The notes: generated by a model from the letters alone, not told the origin. A stretch of DNA of 37,603 nt from an uncultured Mycoplasmatota bacterium (GCA_900553835.1 USFF01000010.1:1-37603); one strand, 5' to 3'; positions 7,795-15,687 are shown, counted from the stretch's first letter. Program-made: numbers and translations.

Positions 7795-8374
7795 TAGTTT
7801 CTTTTCTAAAATAGAAGAATATGCACTTTTAGAAAATGTTCCTATTTTAAGAAAAGAAGGAGTAGAGTTTTTACTTAATTTCATTGAAGAAAAGAATATT
7901 GAAACTGCACTTGAAATAGGAACTGCTATAGGTTACTCAGCACTTAAAATGAGCACTATGGGAGTTAATGTTACAACTATAGAAAGAGATATAGATAGAT
8001 ATAAAATAGCTAAAGAAAATATAGAAAGTAGTATCTTTAAAGATAAAATAACTTTAGTATTTGGAGATGCATTAGAAACTAAAATAGATGGTAAATATGA
8101 TCTAATATTTATAGATGCTGCTAAAGGTAAAAATAAAGAATTTTTAAATATCTATAAAAATAACTTAAATAATAATGGCTATATTTTAATAGATAATATG
8201 GATTTTCATGGTTTAGTAGGTAAAAGTAATGAAATAAAGAAAAGAAGAATAAGAAGTTTAGTAAGAAAAATAGAAGACTTTATTTCTTACATGGATAATC
8301 AAACTGAATTTAAAGTGACTAAAATAAATGTTGGAGATGGATTATATCTCCTAGAAAGGACTAATAATGAATAA
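7784..8374 (+). CDS. trmR: tRNA 5-hydroxyuridine methyltransferase TrmR (YrrM)
   Basis: 196 residues, class I SAM-dependent O-methyltransferase. Motif I ALEIGTAIGYSALKM binds SAM; IERD follows as the acidic loop; FIDAAKGK and LIDNMDFHG form the catalytic and metal-binding strands. Bacillus YrrM/TrmR methylates 5-hydroxyuridine at tRNA position 34 (established). It lies directly before the two U32-family hydroxylation genes, so all three likely act in wobble-uridine (mo5U) modification. Confidence 0.9.
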   Translation: MNTNSFFSKIEEYALLENVPILRKEGVEFLLNFIEEKNIETALEIGTAIGYSALKMSTMGVNVTTIERDIDRYKIAKENIESSIFKDKITLVFGDALETKIDGKYDLIFIDAAKGKNKEFLNIYKNNLNNNGYILIDNMDFHGLVGKSNEIKKRRIRSLVRKIEDFISYMDNQTEFKVTKINVGDGLYLLERTNNE

Positions 8375-9155
8375 CTTTTATATAATTCCAAATAGCAAAG
8401 ATATTTCCTTAGATAACTTAATCTTGCCACTAGAAGGTTATAGCATAGGTTTTGATGTATACTATTCTTTAGAAGAAATTAACAAACTAGCAAGTAAATA
8501 TAGTGTAAGTGTAATAATAAATAAATTTATGCATAAAACAGATATAGAAAACATAAAAAGTATATTAAATAAACTAACTAATATAAAATATTTCTTTATT
8601 GAAGACTTAGGATTAACATATTTTCTTCCTAAAGAAAAAATAGTAATAAGTCAAAACCATATTATAAATAACTATGATAGTATAAATTACTTTAAAGAAT
8701 TAGGTTTTCTAAGTGTACTTATAAATAATGATTTAACAATAGAGGAAATAAAAGAAATAATAAATAGAACATCTAGTAACTTATTTATGTACTTTATATC
8801 TAAAAATAACTTAATGTATAGTAAAAGACACTTAATAAGTTCATTTAGTGATTATAAAAATAAATTACTAGATAATAAAAAAGAAATATCTGAAAAAATA
8901 AGTAATTATAAATTATTAATAAAAGAAGAGAAATGTGGTACATGTATATTTAGCAGTAAAATCTTTAGTGCAAATAAATACTTAGATGATCTTACTAGTA
9001 TAAATAAAATAATTAATTTAAGTAATATTAATGAAGAAGAAACTAAAATAATACTAAATAATTATAATAATAAAGATTTAGATAAATTATTAGGAGTAGA
9101 TAATTACTTTTTAGAAAATAAAATAGCATATAAAGTAGGTGATTTAAATGACTGA
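8367..9155 (+). CDS. trhP1: U32-family protein, TrhP1-like tRNA hydroxylation subunit
   Basis: 262 residues, divergent peptidase-U32-like protein. The sequence is Asn/Ile/Lys-rich and less conserved than its neighbour. A CGTC cysteine motif is seen near residue 192, and the barrel-like strand pattern (IGFDVYYSLEEINKLA, IKYFFIEDLGL, FLSVLINND) fits. Identification leans on its place between trmR and the clear trhP2, as yrrM-yrrN-yrrO in Bacillus. It appears somewhat shorter than Bacillus YrrN. Overlaps both neighbours by 8 bp. Confidence 0.72.
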   Translation: MNNFYIIPNSKDISLDNLILPLEGYSIGFDVYYSLEEINKLASKYSVSVIINKFMHKTDIENIKSILNKLTNIKYFFIEDLGLTYFLPKEKIVISQNHIINNYDSINYFKELGFLSVLINNDLTIEEIKEIINRTSSNLFMYFISKNNLMYSKRHLISSFSDYKNKLLDNKKEISEKISNYKLLIKEEKCGTCIFSSKIFSANKYLDDLTSINKIINLSNINEEETKIILNNYNNKDLDKLLGVDNYFLENKIAYKVGDLND

Positions 9156-10311
9156 AATATTAAGCCCAGCAGGTGACTTAGAAAGACTCAAATGGGCTTT
9201 AACATATGGAGCAGATGCTGTTTATATAGGAGGCTATAATTATAGTTTAAGAGCTAATGCAAATAACTTTAGTATTGACGATATAAAAGAAGCAGTCTTA
9301 TTTGCCCATAACTTAAATAAAAAAGTATATGTAACAGTAAATATATTATTTCATAATAATGATTTAAATGGTTTAGATGAATATCTAAGTACTTTAAGTA
9401 ATCTTGGAGTAGATGCATTTATTGTAAGTGATATGAGTGTTATTAAAAGAATAAATAAACTTAAATTAAAACCTGAAATACATATAAGTACACAAGAAAG
9501 TAGTACTAATAAATATACATTTAAATTTTGGGAAAGTTTAAATGCTACTAGAGTAGTACTTGGAAGAGAATGTTCTAAAGAAGACATAATAGACATAAAA
9601 AACAATACTAACTTAGAGTTAGAAGTATTCATACATGGCGCTATGTGTACAAGTTATAGTGGAAGATGTGTACTTTCAAACTATGTAACAAAGAGAGACT
9701 CTAATAGAGGAGGATGCTCTCAGGTATGTAGGTTTGTCTTTAATATGGAGGACTATACAGACTTTCAAATAGCAAGTAAAGACTTAAGTATGATAGACTA
9801 CTTAGAAGATTTAATTAATATAGGAGTTTCTTCTTTAAAAATAGAAGGAAGAATGCGTAGTATGTACTATATAGCTACAGTAGTAGATGCTTATAAAAGA
9901 GTAAGAGATATGATAGAAAATAAATGCTTAACCGAAGAAAAACTTTCTTACTATAAAAAAGTACTAAATAGAGTTTCTAATAGGGAGAATAAATCACAAT
10001 TCTTTGATAAAGAACCTGGTGTAAATGAACAGTACTATTTAGGTAGAGAAGAAGTATCTAATCAAGACTTTTTAGGAATAGTAAAAGAAGTGGGAGAATT
10101 AGTTAAAATAGAGCAGAGAAATAATTTCAAAATAGGAAGTGAAATAGAGATATTTGGACCTAATACTAATCCACAAAGATTTACACTTGATTATATGCTA
10201 AATGAAGAAGGAGAAATGGTTGATACAGCAAGACATCCTAAAGAAGAATTATATATCAAAGTACCATTTAAGGTAAATAAAAATGATATATTAAGAGTGC
10301 CAATAGATTGA
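9148..10311 (+). CDS. trhP2: U32-family protein TrhP2 (YrrO), tRNA 5-hydroxyuridine synthesis
   Basis: 387 residues, canonical U32 family. It starts with EILSPAGDLERLKWALTYGADAVYIGG, has the signature EVFIHGAMCTSYSGRC with the paired Cys residues (further Cys in GGCSQVCRF) and the SLKIEGRMRSMYYIATVV motif. In Bacillus and E. coli this family adds the prephenate-dependent hydroxyl to tRNA U34 (established). The C-terminal ~90 residues form a beta-barrel-like extension. Last gene of the run; its TGA stop lies inside the -35 box of the greA promoter. Confidence 0.93.
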   Translation: MTEILSPAGDLERLKWALTYGADAVYIGGYNYSLRANANNFSIDDIKEAVLFAHNLNKKVYVTVNILFHNNDLNGLDEYLSTLSNLGVDAFIVSDMSVIKRINKLKLKPEIHISTQESSTNKYTFKFWESLNATRVVLGRECSKEDIIDIKNNTNLELEVFIHGAMCTSYSGRCVLSNYVTKRDSNRGGCSQVCRFVFNMEDYTDFQIASKDLSMIDYLEDLINIGVSSLKIEGRMRSMYYIATVVDAYKRVRDMIENKCLTEEKLSYYKKVLNRVSNRENKSQFFDKEPGVNEQYYLGREEVSNQDFLGIVKEVGELVKIEQRNNFKIGSEIEIFGPNTNPQRFTLDYMLNEEGEMVDTARHPKEELYIKVPFKVNKNDILRVPID

Positions 10312-10336
10312 CAAAATCGTAATTTTTTGGTATTAT
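10308..10336 (+). promoter_or_regulatory. Sigma-A promoter of greA
   Basis: TTGACA (10308-10313), a 17-bp spacer and TATTAT (10331-10336). The -35 box contains the stop codon of trhP2. GreA start is 30 bp downstream. Confidence 0.8.
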
Positions 10337-10365
10337 TATAAACTGTTAAGGAGAGAATTGATAAA

Positions 10366-10836
10366 ATGAAACAAAAAGAATTTTTTTTAACTAGTGAAGG
10401 TTATTTAGAACTTGAAACAGAGTTAAATCATTTAAAAACAGATAAAAGAAATGAAGTTCTAAATGCTTTAAAAGAAGCCAGAGCACTAGGGGATTTAAGT
10501 GAAAATGCTGAATACGATAGTGCGCGTGATGAACAAGCAAAATTAGAAGCAAGAATTAAAGAAGTAGAATATATATTAGAACATGCAACTATCATTGATG
10601 ATAGTACTGACTCTGATACTGTTCAAATAGGTTCAACAGTAGAACTAGAGTATGATGGAGATGATGAAGCTGAAGAATACAGAATAGTAGGTAGTCAAGA
10701 AGCAGATCCATTTAATAATAAAATATCTAACGAAAGCCCAATCGCGGCTGCAATACTAAATAAAAAAGTTGGAGAAACAGTAGAAGTAAGTAGCCCAGAT
10801 GGAGTTTATAAAGTAAAAATAGTAAGTGTAAAATAA
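10366..10836 (+). CDS. greA: Transcription elongation factor GreA
   Basis: 156 residues, full family length. The N-terminal coiled coil carries the tip motif ALGDLSENAEYDSARDEQ with the acidic residues that stimulate RNA cleavage by backtracked RNA polymerase. The C-terminal FKBP-like domain has IGSTVELEYD…YRIVGSQEADP and NESPIAAAILNKKVGE. Own promoter at 10308-10336. The position after the trm/trh genes is as in Bacillus, apart from the missing udk. Followed 12 bp later by tig. Confidence 0.97.
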   Translation: MKQKEFFLTSEGYLELETELNHLKTDKRNEVLNALKEARALGDLSENAEYDSARDEQAKLEARIKEVEYILEHATIIDDSTDSDTVQIGSTVELEYDGDDEAEEYRIVGSQEADPFNNKISNESPIAAAILNKKVGETVEVSSPDGVYKVKIVSVK

Positions 10837-10848
10837 GGAGGAATATTT

Positions 10849-12093
10849 ATGAATAAAGAAATTATAATGACTATGGAAAAAGAAGAATGGAATGATTTAT
10901 TAAAACATGTTTTTGAACATAAAAAAAATGATGTAAAAGTAGATGGTTTCAGAAAGGGACAAGTACCATATGATGTATATGTAAAAAAGTTTGGTGTAGA
11001 AAGTTTATATATGGATGCAGTAGATCATGCTATTCCTACATTATATGACAAACTAATAGAAGAAAACAAAGACTTAGTAAATAAAATAGCATGTAGACCT
11101 AGTGTAGATATAAAATCAGTTACTAGTGATAAGTTAGAAGTTAAATTTACTATTATATTTAAACCTGAAGTAAAACTTGGTAAATACAAAGACTTAAAAA
11201 TAAAAAAAGAAGAAGCTACTGTAACAGAAGAAGAAGTAAATCATGAATTAGATCACTTAAGAGAAAGATATGCTGAATTAAAAGAAAAAACTGGTAAAGT
11301 AGAAGAAGGAGATATTGCTAACATAAACTTTGAAGGTTTTAAAGATGGTAAAGCATTTAATGGTGGTAAAGGAGAAAACTATGACTTAACAATAGGTAGT
11401 CACTCATTTATACCTGGTTTTGAAGAAGCAATAGTAGGAATGGAAATAAATGAAGAAAAAGATATAGATTTAACATTCCCAGAAAACTATCATAGTGAGG
11501 AGTTAAAAGGACAAAAAGTTACTTTTAAAGTAAAAGTAAATAGTATAAAAGAAAAATTACTTCCAGAATATAATGAAGACTTCTTTAAAGATTTAAATAT
11601 GGAAGGAGTTAACTCTTTAGAAACATTAAAAGCAGAAGTAGAAGCACATATTAAAGGACATAAACTTGCTGATATTGAAGATAAATACTTTGAAGAATGT
11701 CTATCTAAAGTAAGTGAAAATGCTAAAGTAGAAGTGCCTAATGAAATGATAGAAGAAGAAACAGATAGAATGGTAAATGACTTTGATAATAGATTAAAAA
11801 TGCAAGGTATGAATATAGATACTTATATGAAGATGCTTAATGTAGATTTAAATACATTTAAAGAAAACTTTAAACCTGAAGCAGAAAAAAGAGTTAAATA
11901 TAGACTAGTACTAGAAGCAGTTGTAAAAGAAGAAAACATAACTGTAGAAGATAAAGAGCTAGATGATTATACTAAAGAAATGGCTTCTAAATATCAAATA
12001 TCAGAAGAAGACTTACTAAAAGAAATAGGTGGTAAAGACTTCTTAAAATATGACTTAGAAGTAAGGAAAGCATTAGAAATAGTTACTAAATAA
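10849..12093 (+). CDS. tig: Trigger factor (ribosome-associated chaperone)
   Basis: 414 residues in the usual order: ribosome-binding domain with the VDGFRKGQVP signature (residues 31-40), FKBP-type peptidyl-prolyl isomerase domain (about 135-235: EGDIANINFEGFKDG, SFIPGFEEAIVGM, ENYHSEELKGQ) and a helical C-terminal arm. The signature usually sits about ten residues further in, so the first beta strand of the ribosome-binding domain is missing or reduced; no upstream in-frame start with a ribosome site is seen. GGAGGA lies 5 bp before the ATG. Confidence 0.95.
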   Translation: MNKEIIMTMEKEEWNDLLKHVFEHKKNDVKVDGFRKGQVPYDVYVKKFGVESLYMDAVDHAIPTLYDKLIEENKDLVNKIACRPSVDIKSVTSDKLEVKFTIIFKPEVKLGKYKDLKIKKEEATVTEEEVNHELDHLRERYAELKEKTGKVEEGDIANINFEGFKDGKAFNGGKGENYDLTIGSHSFIPGFEEAIVGMEINEEKDIDLTFPENYHSEELKGQKVTFKVKVNSIKEKLLPEYNEDFFKDLNMEGVNSLETLKAEVEAHIKGHKLADIEDKYFEECLSKVSENAKVEVPNEMIEEETDRMVNDFDNRLKMQGMNIDTYMKMLNVDLNTFKENFKPEAEKRVKYRLVLEAVVKEENITVEDKELDDYTKEMASKYQISEEDLLKEIGGKDFLKYDLEVRKALEIVTK

Positions 12094-12104
12094 ATATATA
12101 TTAG

Positions 12105-12157
12105 TACCACAAAAAGTACAAGAAAATAACACTTGTAATACTATACTTTTTGTGGTA
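12105..12157 (+). promoter_or_regulatory. Inverted repeat around promoter, leader copy 1
   Basis: Perfect 14-bp arms TACCACAAAAAGTA (12105-12118) and TACTTTTTGTGGTA (12144-12157). Between and over them lies a promoter: TTGTAA (12133-12138), 17 bp, TATTAT (12156-12161). The right arm fills most of the spacer and touches the -10 box. The same arms, spacing and promoter recur at 36090-36142. It could be an operator, a terminator for tig, or both. Confidence 0.6.
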
Positions 12158-12201
12158 TTATTTTATTGTAGGAAGCTACAAATAACAAAGGAGAAATAAA
12201 C

Positions 12202-12267
12202 ATGAAAAACAATAACCTATATGTACAAAATAAAGTACCGGGGGGGGGGCAATTTATTATTAAATAA
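12202..12267 (+). CDS. Leader ORF with G10 tract, copy 1 (21 residues as sequenced)
   Basis: ATG with a good ribosome site (AAAGGAGA). It starts MKNNNLYVQNKVPGGG and, with ten G, stops at TAA 12265-12267. With nine (or twelve) G it would instead read on for 17 more codons, ending SSFSCALNR and stopping at TAG 12302-12304, inside the 5' arm of the terminator. Copy 2 (36187) has the same 16-residue opening with four changes and the same alternative ending SSFSCALKR. Two independent copies preserving both the frame and the end of the longer reading suggest that the long form is, or was, translated. Confidence 0.65.
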   Translation: MKNNNLYVQNKVPGGGQFIIK

Positions 12268-12294
12268 ATTAACCTCTAGTTTTTCATGTGCTTT

Positions 12295-12326
12295 AAATAG
12301 ATAGATTTTTAAATCTATCTATTTTT
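12295..12326 (+). terminator. Terminator-like hairpin in leader copy 1
   Basis: AAATAGATAGATTT pairs with AAATCTATCTATTT around a TT loop, with the T-run partly in the right arm, 24 bp before the surface-gene start. It would prevent expression of that gene unless bypassed. Confidence 0.65.
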
Positions 12327-12349
12327 AGTGTTAGAAAGGAAAGAGGTAT

Positions 12350-13843
12350 ATGGAAAAGAAGAAAGAAATATTTGTGATAATAGGAAGTCTACTAGTAATA
12401 ATATTATCAGTAACACTTGCATATTTCACAGTACAAATAGTAGGGAAAGGAAAAGAAATATCTGCTTCTAGTGCAGACTTAAAAATAACATTTTCAAGTG
12501 GAAGTGGTAATATATCAAGCTCTAATATAGAACCTGGATGGAGTAGTGGTACAAGTACATTTACAGTAAAGAATGAAAGTAAAGATACTTATAAATATAA
12601 CATAGTTATAAAAGACTTAGTAAATACATTTGTAACAACAGGATACTTACAATATAAAATAACTAGTACAGATGGTGGATACAATATGAGTGAGTTTAAA
12701 GATGTACCTAAAAGTACTGCAGCTAAAGATGAAATACTTGCTTATAGTGTAGAAATAGCTAAAGGAAAAACTCACTCATATAGTATAGAATTTAAATATT
12801 TAAATAGTCCAAATGATCAAAGTGATGATATGGGAAAAGAACTAAGTGGAACTCTTTATATAGAGAAGGGGACTTTACCACCAACTTTAGCAGAAAAACT
12901 TCTTGCTGATAATCCAACTATAAAAACTAGAACAGCCTTTAATACAGTATTTACTGAAACAAACACAGGAACACTTTATAAATCAACAGAAAGTATAGCT
13001 GGGGGAACTGCAAAAGATGTATATTACTTTGCAGGAAATGCTACTAACAATTGGGTAAAGTTTGCTGGTTTCTACTGGAGAATAATTAGAACGAATGCAG
13101 ATGGAAGTGTAAGATTGTTATATTCAGGAACAGCAACGGATACAACAAGTGGATATATAGGAACAAGTAAATTTAACAGCTCATACAATAATCCGATGTA
13201 TGTAGGATATATGTATGGAACAAGCGGAACACTTGTTACAAACAGAACAAATGGAAACGATAGTACAATAAAAGGAGCAATAGATACATGGTATAGTAAT
13301 AACTTAAGTAGTTACTCAAAATATATAAGTACAGAAGCAGTATATTGTAATGATAGGAAAGCGCCTAGTTATAATTCTAGTAGTTCTTTTGACTACTATG
13401 TATATACAAGACTAAATGCTGGAAACCCAACGTATGATTGCGAAAATAGTAGTGATGCATTTTCAGCAAGTACAACAGGTGGAGGAAATGGAAAACTAAC
13501 ATATCCAATAGGACTTATGACAGCAGATGAAATAACATATGCAGGTGGTTATAAGTATACAGATTTAACAAGTCCATATGCATGGTATTATTTAAATAGT
13601 GCCGGAGGCAGTATAACAGGAACACAATGGTGGTGGTTGCTTTCGCCTGGCGACTGGAGTGGCTACGTTGCTAGCGTGTGGGGTGTGTACGGTTCTGACG
13701 GCCCTGGCCACCTCCGCAACCGCAATGTCAGCATTTCGTTCGGCGTGCGTCCTGCCATTTCTCTCAAGACTTGTACACTTTGGACTAGTGGAAATGGAGC
13801 ACCTGAAACACCATACGAAATAAGTATTACAAGTGGATGCTGA
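12350..13843 (+). CDS. Surface protein with TasA/camelysin-like N-terminus and C-type-lectin-like C-terminus
   Basis: 497 residues. A short basic start and one hydrophobic helix (about 7-30, IFVIIGSLLVIILSVTLAYF) look like a signal or anchor segment; residues ~35-170 resemble TasA/CalY camelysin-like fibre domains (ISASSADLKITFSSGSG, FTVKNESKDTYKYNI). From about 180 (LLADNPTIKTRTAFNT) to the end it belongs to the same family as 2-541 and 36333-37603: NNWVKFAGFYWRIIRTNADGS, TEAVYCNDR, GLMTADEI, then a WW..SP..W…GVRPAIS lectin-like core. Likely a displayed binding protein. Codon use changes abruptly at 13631-13775. Expression is probably governed by the G-tract leader immediately upstream. TGA stop. 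Confidence 0.75.
   Translation: MEKKKEIFVIIGSLLVIILSVTLAYFTVQIVGKGKEISASSADLKITFSSGSGNISSSNIEPGWSSGTSTFTVKNESKDTYKYNIVIKDLVNTFVTTGYLQYKITSTDGGYNMSEFKDVPKSTAAKDEILAYSVEIAKGKTHSYSIEFKYLNSPNDQSDDMGKELSGTLYIEKGTLPPTLAEKLLADNPTIKTRTAFNTVFTETNTGTLYKSTESIAGGTAKDVYYFAGNATNNWVKFAGFYWRIIRTNADGSVRLLYSGTATDTTSGYIGTSKFNSSYNNPMYVGYMYGTSGTLVTNRTNGNDSTIKGAIDTWYSNNLSSYSKYISTEAVYCNDRKAPSYNSSSSFDYYVYTRLNAGNPTYDCENSSDAFSASTTGGGNGKLTYPIGLMTADEITYAGGYKYTDLTSPYAWYYLNSAGGSITGTQWWWLLSPGDWSGYVASVWGVYGSDGPGHLRNRNVSISFGVRPAISLKTCTLWTSGNGAPETPYEISITSGC
13631..13775 (+). other. A-poor, GC-rich variable patch (candidate hypermutation target)
   Basis: In 13631-13770 I count about 84 of 140 G+C (60%) and only 17 A (12%), while the flanking coding strand is A-rich and about 30-40% G+C. 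It encodes WWLLSPGDWSG to FGVRPAISLK, with third positions mostly G or C, unlike any other stretch in the window. Boundaries are sharp on both sides. The matching part of the paralogue is 331-475. Adenine depletion restricted to a lectin-fold C-terminus is the footprint expected of a diversity-generating retroelement; import from a GC-richer donor is the alternative. Confidence 0.55.
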
Positions 13844-13873
13844 TAGGACAGGATGAAAAAATTACGAAAATAA

Positions 13874-13901
13874 AAACAGTAGAGTTAAAACTCTACTGTT
13901 T
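13874..13901 (-). terminator. Terminator shared by convergent surface gene and PilB-type gene
   Basis: 13-bp perfect stem (13874-13886 with 13889-13901). On the minus strand it overlaps the last codons of the ATPase gene and is followed by TTTTATTTTC; on the plus strand it lies 31 bp after the surface gene stop but lacks a T-run. Confidence 0.65.
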
Positions 13902-15213
13902 CTACATTTACGGAAGTAGTCTCAGGTGTGGGAGAATTACTACTATTATTTATACCACCATTTTGGTGTGCCTTCTGAGCCATTCTTAAATTAACTTTTA
14001 AGTTATCATCTTTATAAGTAGACATATCATTTTCTAAGTCTATTATTTTTAATATTTCTTCAAATGAAGTTTCTCCTAAGATAACCTTATTAAGTCCATC
14101 TTGAAGAAGAGTAACAACTTCTCCAGTATAAACTAAATCTCTAAGTTCATGTTTAGGAAGATTATTAGTAATTGCATCTTTTATTTTATCATTCATAACT
14201 AGTACTTCTAGTATAGCAAGTCTTCCTTTATAACCGTGGTTACATCTAGGACAGCCTTCTTTATTAGCAACATACATTTCTGTTATATCTTTATTAAGTA
14301 CTGTGTTAAATACTTGTCTTTCGTATGGAGTAGTACTTCTTTTAATTCTACATTCTGGACAAAGTTTTCTAGCAAGTCTTTGACTTATTATACCTTCTAG
14401 TGAAGAACCAAGTAAGTATCTTTCTACATCCATATCTGCAAGTCTTTCAATAGTGTTAAGAGAGTTATTAGTATGTAGTGTACTTAATACTAAATGCCCT
14501 GTAATACTAGCTCTTACAGCTATTCTTGCTGTTTCATCATCTCTTATTTCTCCAATCATTATTATGTTTGGATCTTGTCTTAAAATACTTCTTAAGATAG
14601 TCGCAAATGTAAGACCAATTTCTGTTTGAGTTTGTACTTGGTTAATACCTGCTATGTCCATTTCTACTGGATCTTCAACTGTAATTATATTTACATCTTC
14701 TGTATTTAATTTTTGAAGTATTGAGTATAGTGTAGTACTTTTACCAGTACCAGTAGCACCAGTAACAAGTATAATACCATTAGGTATTCTAATTAGTTTA
14801 TTTATCTTTTCCATTGCATCTTCAGAAAAACCTAAATTATCAAGTCCAGCTAAACTCATTGAATAATCAAGTATTCTTATAACTATTTTTTCTGCATTAT
14901 TAGTTGGAAGAGTACTAACACGAAGATCTAATAATCTATCTCCAATTTTACTTTTAATCGCACCATCTTGAGGTAATCTAGTTTCCATAATATTCATACC
15001 CGCGATCATTTTAATACGACTTATCATATTTCTTTTATACTTACTAGGAACAATACTATAGTCATTTAAAATACCATCAATTCTAAATCTTATTTTTAAT
15101 GAATCTTTAGATGGATCAAAGTGTATATCAGATGCTCCTTTATTAACAGCATCCATTATTATTTCATTAGCTATTTCTACTATTGGTAATTTTTCAAAAT
15201 CAAATTCTTTCAT
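13885..15213 (-). CDS. Type IV pilus / type II secretion-like assembly ATPase (GspE/PilB/ComGA family)
   Basis: 442 residues. Motifs in order: N-terminal core GASDIHFDPSKDSLKIRFRIDG, Walker A GATGTGKST (about residue 150), Asp box, Walker B MIGEIRDDETA, His box TLHTNNSLNTIERL, and a zinc-binding four-Cys motif CPEC…CPRC. The MshEN-type N-terminal domain of long PilB proteins is absent, as in ComGA-like short forms. The last ~40 residues are a polar Asn/Ser/Thr-rich tail. It powers pilin polymerisation at the inner face of the membrane. Divergent from a pseudopilin gene at 15328; platform protein and prepilin peptidase are not in the window. Start at 15213 has GGAAGG upstream. Confidence 0.92.
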   Translation of the reverse strand: MKEFDFEKLPIVEIANEIIMDAVNKGASDIHFDPSKDSLKIRFRIDGILNDYSIVPSKYKRNMISRIKMIAGMNIMETRLPQDGAIKSKIGDRLLDLRVSTLPTNNAEKIVIRILDYSMSLAGLDNLGFSEDAMEKINKLIRIPNGIILVTGATGTGKSTTLYSILQKLNTEDVNIITVEDPVEMDIAGINQVQTQTEIGLTFATILRSILRQDPNIIMIGEIRDDETARIAVRASITGHLVLSTLHTNNSLNTIERLADMDVERYLLGSSLEGIISQRLARKLCPECRIKRSTTPYERQVFNTVLNKDITEMYVANKEGCPRCNHGYKGRLAILEVLVMNDKIKDAITNNLPKHELRDLVYTGEVVTLLQDGLNKVILGETSFEEILKIIDLENDMSTYKDDNLKVNLRMAQKAHQNGGINNSSNSPTPETTSVNVETVEF

Positions 15214-15327
15214 ATGTAGCCCTTCCTATTCTATATATTATTATATAACAAAACTATGTTAAAATACAAGGTTTATTTTATAAAAAAATCGTGATAAAAT
15301 AATAATGTAGGAAGAGTAGGTGAATTT

Positions 15328-15687
15328 ATGAATAAGAAAGGATTTACTTTAATTGAAATATCTATAGCAGTAGTACTTTTAGTAATGCTTGCAGTTTTAG
15401 TTATTCCAGGACTTGTTAAAAATGATAACAAGACAAAGGAAAAACTATATAATGCAAAAATTAATGAAGCACTTGCATCTAGTTATAAGTATGGAAGAGA
15501 AAACATTGACTCTTTAAGTAGTAATTGTTTAGATATTACTATTGGAACTTTAATTAACTTAGGATATTTAAAAGGTGATGATGAAAGTGGATATAAAATG
15601 TTAAATCCACTTAATAATGAAAGTATGAATAATACTATAATATGTGTAAGATATGTAAATGGAGAAGTCTTAACTAATGTTAAATAA
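15328..15687 (+). CDS. Type IV prepilin-like protein (class III signal)
   Basis: 119 residues. MNKKGFTLIEISIAVVLLVMLAVLVIPG is a textbook prepilin leader: short basic peptide, cleavage after Gly, Phe at +1, Glu at +5 and a hydrophobic helix. The mature part contains two Cys (SSNCLDI and TIICVRY) that could form a disulfide. Likely a major or minor pseudopilin for the PilB-type ATPase encoded divergently upstream, hence part of a ComG-like or type IV pilus system. Ribosome site AGGTGA; ends 11 bp inside the xerD-like gene. Confidence 0.88.
   Translation: MNKKGFTLIEISIAVVLLVMLAVLVIPGLVKNDNKTKEKLYNAKINEALASSYKYGRENIDSLSSNCLDITIGTLINLGYLKGDDESGYKMLNPLNNESMNNTIICVRYVNGEVLTNVK

Larger units (their letters stand above)
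12167..12349 (+). promoter_or_regulatory. Poly-G leader / putative slippage-controlled attenuator, copy 1
   Basis: Transcribed leader between promoter 12133-12161 and the surface gene at 12350. In order: mini-hairpin TGTAG-GAAG-CTACA (12167-12180), ribosome site AAAGGAG, start codon of a short ORF (12202), a run of ten G (12240-12249), GTTTTTCATG (12279-12288; exact complement of CATGAAAAAC at 12201-12210), then a perfect 14-bp terminator-like hairpin (12295-12308 / 12311-12324) with TTTTT. Copy 2 at 36152-36332 keeps every element; the terminator stems differ in sequence but pair perfectly in both copies, which is covariation. Confidence 0.7.

Noticed and set aside
12105..12157. Invertible promoter (inverton)
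   Set aside because: Only 25 bp separate the arms, much shorter than known invertible segments, and no dedicated invertase is adjacent; kept only as a remote alternative.
12240..12249. G10 tract as an assembly or sequencing artefact
   Set aside because: The same ten-G run occurs in an independent, diverged copy at 36226-36235 at the same codon position, so the tract itself is real, though its exact length may be uncertain.
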